Shown: positions 9,091 to 15,325 of the stretch, piece by piece | How positions within the stretch are numbered: the stretch's first letter is position 1 | Layout: every line of letters begins with the position of its first letter | Assembly (NCBI GenBank): GCA_021819245.1 | Contig: JAKARI010000022.1 | Coordinates: 1 to 39,306 of the forward strand | DNA length: 39,306 nucleotides | Origin: Pseudomonadota bacterium | GTDB taxonomy: Bacteria > Pseudomonadota > Gammaproteobacteria > Acidiferrobacterales > Acidiferrobacteraceae | Direction of reading: 5' to 3' | Translations under genes and position numbers: made by a program | The notes under the pieces: model-generated | What the model saw: the letters and a program-made list of their open reading frames with translations, nothing else | Databases searched by the model: none | What the model was told of the DNA's origin: nothing

Positions 9091-9939
9091 TCAGAGCAGG
9101 GTCTTGAACAAAAATTCCGGGGAGGCGAACGCCGCCTGATGAATGCCGGCGTTGTAGTAGCGGGTCGCAAAGGCCCGTTCGTGGCAGGCCTCTTCGCGAA
9201 AGCCCGCGAGTGTCGCGCCCTTGCGCGCCATGGTCGCGCTCCACCACCCCGAGGGGTAGGTGCATTGCGGGAAGTGAATGGTGGCGACATCGAGGAAATC
9301 CGCGCCGCGCAGGGCCTCGTGCATCTCCTTTATGAGCCCGGCATGAAAGAGCGGTGACTCGCTTTGACCTACGATGATGCCGTCGCTCTTTAGAGCCCGA
9401 TGGCAATCGCCATAGAAGGCCTTTCCGAACAGACCTGCGGCCGGGCCGATCGGATCCGTTGAGTCGACGATGATGATGTCATACGACCCCGGCCGGGCCT
9501 CTGCCACCCAGCGTATGCCGTCTTGAAAATGAAGGTGTGCCCGTGCATCGCCATTGGCGGCGCACAATTCCGGGAAGAATCGCTCAGAGACCCGCGTCAC
9601 CCGTTCGTCGAGCTCCACCTGGTCGACGTGCTCCACTTCATCGTGCTTTAGGACCTCACGCAAGGTCCCGCAGTCGCCGCCGCCGATGATCAGCACGCGC
9701 CGCGGCGCCTGATGGGTAAAGAGCGCAGGGTGCGACATCATTTCGTGATAAACGAAATTATCCCGATCGGTCACCATGACCAGACCATCTAGGGTCATGA
9801 GCGTCCCGAAGGTCTCGGTCTCGTAGATCTCAATGCGCTGATAGGGCGATTGCTCGTCGTGCACCTTGTCTTTTATGCGCAGCGAGATCGCAGACCCCTG
9901 GCCGGCCCATTCCTCGGTGTACCAGCCGGCCTTGTCCAT
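9091..9939 (-). CDS. speE: spermidine synthase (aminopropyltransferase)
   Basis: A cytosolic enzyme that transfers the aminopropyl group of decarboxylated S-adenosylmethionine to putrescine (or another amine). From the chosen ATG it has 282 residues, typical for bacterial SpeE. Family motifs: N-terminal W-Y-T-E-E, the nucleotide-binding GGGDCGTLREVLKH (the second G of GGGDGG is Cys here), and the catalytic-aspartate segment IIIVDSTDPIGPA, followed by QSESP and YYNAGIHQAAFA. The ATG at 9939 overlaps the upstream decarboxylase stop (TGATG). An in-frame ATG four codons earlier is less like the family start (MDxxxWYTE). It is the third gene of the operon. Acceptor specificity cannot be read from sequence, and a partner arginine decarboxylase makes agmatine a possible acceptor. 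Confidence 0.93.
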   Translation of the reverse strand: MDKAGWYTEEWAGQGSAISLRIKDKVHDEQSPYQRIEIYETETFGTLMTLDGLVMVTDRDNFVYHEMMSHPALFTHQAPRRVLIIGGGDCGTLREVLKHDEVEHVDQVELDERVTRVSERFFPELCAANGDARAHLHFQDGIRWVAEARPGSYDIIIVDSTDPIGPAAGLFGKAFYGDCHRALKSDGIIVGQSESPLFHAGLIKEMHEALRGADFLDVATIHFPQCTYPSGWWSATMARKGATLAGFREEACHERAFATRYYNAGIHQAAFASPEFLFKTLL

Positions 9940-10415
9940 CAAAGATCCCACAGCACCACGGCCGCGAATGCCGCGCCGATCTTCTCGACGCGGTGGTCGA
10001 CGGCCACGGATTTCAGGACCTTGACCTCCCAGCCGCGCTTGCGCATGCCTTCCTCGGCCATGCGCCGCACGACCGATTCCGCGTCCTCGCGGTGACCGTG
10101 GGCATGGTATTCCATGATCAGCCCGGGCTTTTTGGGGTCGGTCGGCCAGGCCGCCGCGACCGCCGCGCAGATCATGGATCCCGGAATATCGGACTCCATG
10201 GCGGCATAGGCGACCGGCACCAGGGCGCCGGGCGGGAGCACGAGTTCCGCGATTGGTACCTCCCGAGTCCCCGGAGGCACGATGGACGACATCTTGACGA
10301 GGTTCGTGTTGCCGATGCCGGCCGCCAGCAAGGCGCCGTCGAAGGCGTTCAAGGGCGTATAGCCCTCACTCGAGCCCGTCACAAATGTGTGGGACGTAGG
10401 GGTCTTGATGATCAT
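9939..10415 (-). CDS. pyruvoyl-dependent arginine decarboxylase
   Basis: A 158-residue member of the PvlArgDC family, which converts arginine to agmatine with a self-generated pyruvoyl cofactor. The segment [11 protein letters not shown] holds the Ser43-Ser44 pair where the proenzyme is expected to cleave, giving a small beta chain and a pyruvoyl-capped alpha chain. GNTNLV, the AAMESDIPG strand and the catalytic-glutamate segment LIMEYHAHG also match the family, whose best-studied members are archaeal and chlamydial. It lies 24 bases after speD and overlaps speE by one base, so the three are probably co-transcribed. Neither agmatinase nor agmatine deiminase is in the window. Arginine is the inferred substrate from the family only. 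Confidence 0.88.
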   Translation of the reverse strand: MIIKTPTSHTFVTGSSEGYTPLNAFDGALLAAGIGNTNLVKMSSIVPPGTREVPIAELVLPPGALVPVAYAAMESDIPGSMICAAVAAAWPTDPKKPGLIMEYHAHGHREDAESVVRRMAEEGMRKRGWEVKVLKSVAVDHRVEKIGAAFAAVVLWDL

Positions 10416-10439
10416 GGCACATCCTGTTTGCGGGTCGGA

Positions 10440-10841
10440 TCAGCCCGCCGCGCGCTTCATGGCCGGCCGTTTCGCCTCGGCCACCGACATCATGTCGATC
10501 TGTCCGCGGTGGACCTCCATGGTCGACACATGGCCTGCGACCAGTGCCTCGCGGAGGTGATTGAAGCCGGTCTCCGCGGACACGGAGTCGCCGCAGGTGA
10601 ACAGGTCGACCGCCGCGTAGCCATATTCCGGCCAGGTATGAATGGCCAGATGGCTCTCGGCGATGATGACCGCGCCTGATACCCCGTGCGGGGAAAAGTG
10701 ATGGAATGTCTCCGTGACAATCGTGGCGCCGGATTTCACGGCCGCCTCCAGCATGTGGTTCCGAATGTATGCGACGTCGTTGAGAAGCGCTTTGTCGCAT
10801 CCATAAAACTCGGCCACAATCTGATGTCCAAGTGAGCGCAT
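10440..10841 (-). CDS. speD: S-adenosylmethionine decarboxylase proenzyme (class 1B)
   Basis: A 133-residue prokaryotic class 1B AdoMet decarboxylase (also called SpeH), which makes the aminopropyl donor used by SpeE. The proenzyme cleaves itself between E62 and S63 in AESHLAIHTWPEYG, and S63 becomes the pyruvoyl group. H68 and C83 (FTCG) are the conserved processing and catalytic residues. The ATG at 10841 is chosen because GGAGGG lies seven bases upstream and MRSLGHQIV matches the family start; an ATG five codons earlier overlaps that ribosome site. It is the first gene of the operon and is preceded by a leader of about 160 nt. Confidence 0.93.
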   Translation of the reverse strand: MRSLGHQIVAEFYGCDKALLNDVAYIRNHMLEAAVKSGATIVTETFHHFSPHGVSGAVIIAESHLAIHTWPEYGYAAVDLFTCGDSVSAETGFNHLREALVAGHVSTMEVHRGQIDMMSVAEAKRPAMKRAAG

Positions 10842-10858
10842 GGGCAAGCCCTCCAATT

Positions 10859-10964
10859 CTGTTACCGAGGAACTCCCAGACCTTCGTCTAAGGCAGTCCC
10901 GTTGAAGTAGCTCCCGTGCACACCCGGTCAGCGTTAGGCCTGAGAGCGAGGGACTCGCTAACAG
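10859..10964 (-). promoter_or_regulatory. candidate structured 5' leader RNA of speD
   Basis: Read on the minus strand, CUGUUAGCGAG (10964-10954) pairs with CUCGGUAACAG (10869-10859) over 10 of 11 positions. Stacked inside it, UCCC (just after the 5' arm) pairs with GGGA, leaving GUUC bulged. Further in, UCUCAGGC pairs with GCCUUAGA at 7 of 8 positions. The closed structure of about 105 nt ends about 10 nt before the speD ribosome binding site. It does not match the SAM, SAH or guanidine riboswitch consensus I know. A regulatory role (polyamine, SAM or ribosomal) is inference. Confidence 0.45.
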
Positions 10965-11002
10965 AGAATGGCGGCCGCCTTCGGTGCCGTGGAATCGGGC
11001 GA

Positions 11003-11031
11003 ATCATAGGCATCTTTTTCCGCTAATGCAA
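11003..11031 (-). promoter_or_regulatory. sigma-70 type promoter of the polyamine operon
   Basis: On the minus strand, TTGCAT (11031-11026) is followed by a 17-base spacer and TATGAT (11008-11003). That is four of six and five of six matches to consensus at ideal spacing. Transcription would start about 160 nt before speD and include the structured leader. Confidence 0.6.
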
Positions 11032-11170
11032 TTTGATTTTTCGCGTGGGGACAAAAATTTCTGATCGTGTTCCCCTGGCGGGCCGGTTTCGGGTGTCCGG
11101 CGCGGGGCGGTTGGGGGCCTTTTTGCCTCGTGCGGCGGCCCCCGGCGGCGCCATGCCGTGATCCCGGATG

Positions 11171-11192
11171 GGGCCTCACGCAGGCCCTTTTT
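11171..11192 (+). terminator. orphan rho-independent terminator on the plus strand
   Basis: GGGCCT (11171-11176), loop CACGC, AGGCCC (11182-11187), then TTTTT. This is a textbook plus-strand terminator, yet every annotated gene for kilobases either side is on the minus strand. It may end an unannotated plus transcript or be a relic. The rest of 11040-11376 holds further hairpins (GCCGG/CCGGC, GGGGGCC/GGCCCCC) but no gene that I can support. Confidence 0.5.
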
Positions 11193-11376
11193 CGCACCGG
11201 TCTTTGGCCCTGCCGCGCGGGCAGGCGCCACGCCGCGTCACCGGACGCGCCGACGGGCCGCGGGTATCGGGCCGTGGCAGGCCCCACCCGGAAGGTTCGA
11301 GAGCGCGTCTTGTCGGCGGGCTCGATCCCGACTGGGGCGGGGCGCGTCCGCCCGCGGGGTGCCTGCGATGACCGCG

Positions 11377-12000
11377 CTAGTTGCCGCGCGCCTCGCGCAA
11401 CAGGATGGGCTTCAGGTTAAGCCGCGCCAGGATATCCCGGGCATGGCCGATTGCGCCGCGCGTAAGCGGCCCAATGCGCACGCGGTAAAACGCCCCACGG
11501 CCGGCGATGCTCACCTTTTCGATATACGTCCGCAGGCCGCGCAGGGTCAGTTCGGCGCGCAGCCGGTTGGCATCGGCCATGTCCGGAAACGAGGCCGCCT
11601 GCAGGATGTAGCGGCCCGCGACGATGCGTGCCGGGGCCGCCAGCGCGCGCGCGCCGGGCTGCGCACGCACGCTCATCGCCGTACCTGCCGTCGGGTGCCG
11701 GGCGGAAGGCCGCGACGTGGCATGCATTTCGGGGAGAATGGTATAGAAATCAAACTGAGTGGCGGCCGGCAGGCCTGGGGCCGGCCCCTTCGGTTTGGGG
11801 GCGGCGGGCCGTGTGAGCGCGGGTGGCGGGGGCGCATGCGCAGGCTTGGGCGCCACTACCGCCGCAGGCGGCGGGGGCCTGCGGCCGTGACGCGCGACCA
11901 ATAGTCCCACCAGGATGCCGATGGCGAGCGCCAGCGCCGTGGCCATCCACGGCTTTAAGCCCCCAGGCGATCCATTCGGGCGTCGGCGTCGGTCGGTCAT
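11377..12000 (-). CDS. SPOR-domain (FtsN-like) protein
   Basis: A 207-residue bitopic inner-membrane protein. It has a short basic cytoplasmic end (MTDRRRRP), one transmembrane helix (about 19-36), and a proline/alanine-rich periplasmic linker (40-80). The FDFYTILPEM motif (83-92) is shared by this group, and a C-terminal SPOR domain (about 128-203, RYILQAASFPDMADANRL onward) follows. SPOR domains bind denuded glycan at division sites. The gene follows argS with no gap (its ATG directly abuts the argS stop), the same pairing seen in Pseudomonas, so it is probably co-transcribed. Whether it acts as the essential FtsN or as an accessory SPOR protein cannot be decided here. Confidence 0.85.
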   Translation of the reverse strand: MTDRRRRPNGSPGGLKPWMATALALAIGILVGLLVARHGRRPPPPAAVVAPKPAHAPPPPALTRPAAPKPKGPAPGLPAATQFDFYTILPEMHATSRPSARHPTAGTAMSVRAQPGARALAAPARIVAGRYILQAASFPDMADANRLRAELTLRGLRTYIEKVSIAGRGAFYRVRIGPLTRGAIGHARDILARLNLKPILLREARGN

Positions 12001-13734
12001 CTACATGGCCTCGGGGGCGCTCACGCCGAGCAAGGCAAGCCCGTTTGCCAGGACCACGCGCGCCGCGGTGATCAGCGCCAGGCGCGCGTCACGCAGCGGC
12101 GCCTCGACGCCGAGAAAGGCGTGGGCGTTGTAGTAGGCATGCAGGGCGCCGGCCAATTCCCGGAGATAGTAAGCGATCTGGTGCGGCTCGCGCGCGCCCG
12201 CGGCCTCATCTACGACATCGATATAGCGGGCAAGTGTCCGCTCGAGCGCGTGTTCCTCCGGGGCGTTCAGAACGCCGAGATCGGCCTGTGCGAGGTCCGG
12301 TGGCGTAAGGCCCCGCTCCCTCAGCTGACGGAATACGCTGCAGACCCGCGCATGGGCATACTGGACGTAATAGACGGGGTTGTCATTGGACTGCGATTTG
12401 GCGAGGTCCAGATCGAAATCCATGTGCTGCTCGCTCTTGCGCAGGACGTAAAAGAAGCGCGCGGCATCGTTGCCCACCTCGGCGCGCAGCTCCCTGAGCG
12501 TCACGAAATCCCCACTCCGCGTAGACATCTGGGCCCGTTGTCCGCCGCGATAGAGGATTGCGAACTGGACGAGCAGGACCTGAAGGCGGTTTGGGTCTTC
12601 GCCGAGGGCCGCGAGCGCCCCTTTGACGCGCGGCACATAGCCGTGGTGATCGGCCCCCCAGATATCGATGAGGTCGGTATAGCCCCGCTCGCACTTCTCG
12701 AGATGATAGGCGATGTCGGAGGCGAAGTAAGTGGCGGCGCCGTTTTCGCGCACCACGACCCGATCCTTTTCGTCGCCGTAGCGGCTTGCGCGAAACCACA
12801 GCGCCCCGTCTTTCTCGTAGACGTCATTGCTGGCTCGCAACCGTTGCAGGGCCCGGTCCACGGCCCCGCTCTCTACGAGCCCCCGCTCCGAGTACCAGCG
12901 GTCGTACTGGACGCCGAATGCCGCCAGATCGTCTTTGATGTCGGCGAGCATGGCATTGAGACCGAAGCCATGCACGGTCTCGTACTGCCGGCCAAGGGCC
13001 TCTTTCAGGCGCGCTATCCAGTTGTCCATGAGCGCATCGGCATCGAGATCGGGATTGGCGATCAGGATGTCCGAGATCGGGCGCTCAAGCCTATCGCCCC
13101 AGGCGCGCGCCAGGCCCTGGGCGATATCGGCCACGTAGGCCCCGCGATAGCCGGTCTCCGGGAAAACGACCTCATGGCCGCTTGCCTGCATGTAGCGCAA
13201 CCATACGCTGAGCGCCAGGATGTCCATCTGGCGGCCGGCGTCGTTGACATAATATTCGCGTTCCACCGCGTAGCCTGCGCACGCGAGCAGGCGGGCGAGC
13301 GAGTCTCCGTAGGCTGCCCCCCGGCCATGGCCGACATGCAGCGGTCCGTTGGGGTTGGCCGATACGAACTCGAGGAGGGTCTTGCCGGGTCGTGCCGGAA
13401 GCCGTCCATAGGCCTCCTTCTCGCGCAGGATGGCGCGCACGACTTCGTGAAAGGCCGGTCTCGCCACGAACACGTTGAGAAACCCCGGGCCTGCGATCTC
13501 GATGCGATCGATCAGGGGCGATGCCCCAAGGGCCCCTTTAAGCTCCTCGGCGAGCGCGCGGGGCGATCGTCCCGCGGCCTTGGCGGCGGCGAGCGCGAAA
13601 TTCGTCGCAAAGTCACCGTGCCCGCCCTGCCGTGGGCGCGCGATCTCGGGGGCCGGCAGGTCGGGCGGCAAACGCCCCGCGGCCACGAGGGCCGTCACGG
13701 TGTCCTGAAAAAGGGTGGCAAGGGCGCGCTTCAC
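12001..13734 (-). CDS. argS: arginyl-tRNA synthetase
   Basis: A class I aminoacyl-tRNA synthetase of 577 residues that charges tRNA-Arg with arginine. It has the N-terminal additional domain, the HIGH motif as HVGH (133-136, in ANPNGPLHVGHGRGAAYGD), the FASDIAYHLEK segment, the KMSKS-equivalent MSTRSGD (403-409), and a C-terminal DALR anticodon-binding domain from about 460. The start is GTG at 13734 (GTG-AAG-CGC), with AGGGA about nine bases upstream. It is followed without a gap by the SPOR gene. Directly upstream is a decayed IS605-type relic, so its original promoter context may have changed. Confidence 0.96.
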   Translation of the reverse strand: MKRALATLFQDTVTALVAAGRLPPDLPAPEIARPRQGGHGDFATNFALAAAKAAGRSPRALAEELKGALGASPLIDRIEIAGPGFLNVFVARPAFHEVVRAILREKEAYGRLPARPGKTLLEFVSANPNGPLHVGHGRGAAYGDSLARLLACAGYAVEREYYVNDAGRQMDILALSVWLRYMQASGHEVVFPETGYRGAYVADIAQGLARAWGDRLERPISDILIANPDLDADALMDNWIARLKEALGRQYETVHGFGLNAMLADIKDDLAAFGVQYDRWYSERGLVESGAVDRALQRLRASNDVYEKDGALWFRASRYGDEKDRVVVRENGAATYFASDIAYHLEKCERGYTDLIDIWGADHHGYVPRVKGALAALGEDPNRLQVLLVQFAILYRGGQRAQMSTRSGDFVTLRELRAEVGNDAARFFYVLRKSEQHMDFDLDLAKSQSNDNPVYYVQYAHARVCSVFRQLRERGLTPPDLAQADLGVLNAPEEHALERTLARYIDVVDEAAGAREPHQIAYYLRELAGALHAYYNAHAFLGVEAPLRDARLALITAARVVLANGLALLGVSAPEAM

Positions 13735-13911
13735 GTCAAAGAGTCCCTGAGAAAAAAGCGCATCGTGGCACTCTCAACCTGCTCAAGCGGGTGAGTTTCT
13801 TGCTGCAGGACACGGTTTATGGGCATGCTCCAGGGGGCCCGCGCAATCCTCTTGCGGTGTGTGATTCCGTGCTTCAACACGACCACTTCGGCCAGACGAA
13901 TCCAGCCGGTG

Positions 13912-14121
13912 GCCCCTGCCCGGGCTACTACACCGCCGGAGAGACCCCGGACGGCGGTACGTTGTGCGTTGGGGAAACGGCACAACCCGACCGCAGGCGA
14001 TGGGGTACATATTGACCGCGCCCCCGATGTCCCCGTGGTCGACAACGCCACAGACCTTGCACCGCCAGTTGTGCCCCTTGGGCCTGTAATGCTTGAGCGA
14101 ACCCACGCGGACACGTTTCAT
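13912..14121 (-). pseudogene. tnpB: tnpB remnant, C-terminal part only
   Basis: About 70 codons match the end of a TnpB/OrfB protein: KRVRVGSLKHYRPKGHNWRC, then the second half of the zinc finger (CKVCG), RuvC-III as DHGDIGGAVNMYPIACG, and the PFPQRTTYRRPG tail. The N-terminal three quarters, including the first two RuvC motifs and the first CxxC pair, are missing. The type differs from the TnpB at the left end of the window (HxDxxGAVNMYPIA versus ADVVGAINI), so they are separate lineages. Confidence 0.7.
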
Positions 14122-14139
14122 GGGCGATACTCTAGTCGT

Positions 14140-14552
14140 ATGAACGATACCCTGCAAGTCGGCAAGACCCGCCGGACGCACCATCAGATCGCGTATCGTG
14201 TCGTCTGGATACCGAGGTATCGGCGGAACGTTCTGACCGGAGAGGCGGGCGCGGTCTGCAAGGGGCCTATCGCCGAGTCCCGCGACCAGCATGGCTTTCG
14301 GTTCTTGGCCCTGGAGGCGGACCGTGGCCATGCGCATTGATTTCCTGCAAGCCCCGCCCCGATGGGCCCCAGCACCCATTGTGGGACGCCTCAAGGGATA
14401 CACATCGGTTACGTTGCGAGAGTGATTCCCGAAACGCGAGCGCCTTTGCGGAAAGGAACATCTCTGGACACAAGCCTCCTATGTCGGCACGGCAGGAGCG
14501 GTATCGAGAAGAGGATATCCGCCGATCCATACAGGAGCGCCACGGGAAATAG
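14140..14552 (+). pseudogene. tnpA: tnpA remnant (IS200/IS605 HUH/Y1 transposase)
   Basis: It begins as a good IS200-type transposase (MNDTLQVGKTRRTHHQIAYR, then VVWIPRYRRNVLTGE). It reaches the HUH motif as H-A-H (DRGHAH) and hits a stop at 14338-14340. In a second frame the protein resumes (FLQAPPRWAP, LKGYTS, a stop, then LCGKEHLWTQASYVGTAGAV). In a third it ends with RYREEDIRRSIQERHGK, which covers the catalytic-tyrosine helix. At least two frameshifts and internal stops make it non-functional. Confidence 0.82.
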
Positions 14553-14697
14553 GCGCTATCATCCGAGCCCCCTCAAGGGCTCGATTACATTCTCGATGGG
14601 GTGGCCCGCCCCCATGCGGGGTGATCGTCAAGAAGTCCCGTGTGCCGGCAGGGAGGAAGATCACCGTGCGATGGGTGCGGGTTGCGCCGTCTCACCG

Positions 14698-15324
14698 TCA
14701 CGGGCCGAGCAATTCCTCCACTTCGCGGGCGCCCGCCCGGCGCATGGGCCGGCCATCAACAGGAGAGACCGGGAGCTCGCGTATGGCCTCCGGGCTCAAG
14801 GCATAGAGGGCAAATGCCGTCTCCCCGGCCACGAACCGGAACACGGGCACCAGGACTGTGCGTGCATCGCTATAACGCAGCCGCCGCTCCTCCATGACGT
14901 GCGGGATCCCGTGGCTGTCTAGGAACAGGCCGAGATCTTCCGGCGCCGGGGTCGTCAGGTGCAACTGGATCTCGGGAAAGCGCGTCACCGCCCCGCTCAG
15001 CACCTCGCCCACGAGCTTTGGCGAGAAGTCGCGTAATAGCATCATGGCCTCCAGGGCATGGGCGCGCAGTTCGTGTATCACCGCCTGCGAGCCCTTCTGA
15101 AAAAGCTCGAGATGCTGCTTCAGGGCCGCCTCGATCTCGGCGTTTCCCGGCCAGTTCTTGTCTTCCGGCAGGTTCAGGCGGTGCGCGGCCTTGCGTTTCG
15201 CGCTCTGAAAGTCGCGAACGCCGTCTTCGGCCATGATCCGCGCTGCCTCGATCACGATCTTTTGCCGCACCGCCGCCTCGGCCGCGCGGCCGCGCGGCTT
15301 GGCACTGCGTGTATGGCGCCCCAT
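14698..15324 (-). CDS. conserved hypothetical protein
   Basis: A 208-residue soluble protein with no signal peptide or membrane helix. The N-terminus (RQKIVIEAARIMAEDGVRDF) looks like the first helices of a TetR-type or similar DNA-binding fold, followed by an LAKRKAA-like lysine-rich helix (FQSAKRKAAHRL). The C-terminal half (GEVLSGAVTRFPEIQLHL, then LFLDSHGIP and VPVFRF) has alternating strands that recall a nucleotidyltransferase-like fold, but no complete catalytic motif is visible. I do not recognise a named family. Its ATG is separated from the PBP1A stop by one base (TGACATG), so it is probably co-transcribed and translationally coupled with the PBP1A gene. Confidence 0.7.
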   Translation of the reverse strand: MGRHTRSAKPRGRAAEAAVRQKIVIEAARIMAEDGVRDFQSAKRKAAHRLNLPEDKNWPGNAEIEAALKQHLELFQKGSQAVIHELRAHALEAMMLLRDFSPKLVGEVLSGAVTRFPEIQLHLTTPAPEDLGLFLDSHGIPHVMEERRLRYSDARTVLVPVFRFVAGETAFALYALSPEAIRELPVSPVDGRPMRRAGAREVEELLGP

Positions 15325-15325
15325 G

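Larger units (their letters stand above)
13912..14615. mobile_element. decayed IS605-type relic with divergent tnpB and tnpA
   Basis: A tnpB remnant on the minus strand and a tnpA remnant on the plus strand diverge from about 14120-14140, the arrangement of IS605-type elements. After tnpA come two hairpins: GAGCCC/GGGCTC (14565-14582) and ATGGGG/CCCCAT (14596-14615), as expected of a subterminal element end. Multiple frameshifts and loss of most of tnpB show the copy is old and inactive. Outer boundaries are uncertain. Confidence 0.65.

Noticed and set aside
9640-9700. Cys in the SpeE glycine-rich loop (GGGDCG instead of GGGDGG)
   Set aside because: A tolerated substitution in a loop; all other family motifs are intact, so there is no ground to call the enzyme inactive.
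12505-12530. Apparent loss of the KMSKS motif in ArgS (MSTRSGD)
   Set aside because: Many bacterial arginyl-tRNA synthetases have a degenerate KMSKS of this form; not unusual.
12121-13794. A 557-codon open frame on the plus strand opposite argS
   Set aside because: It is fully antisense to a clear arginyl-tRNA synthetase; GC-rich third positions keep the opposite frame open. It has no recognisable domain.
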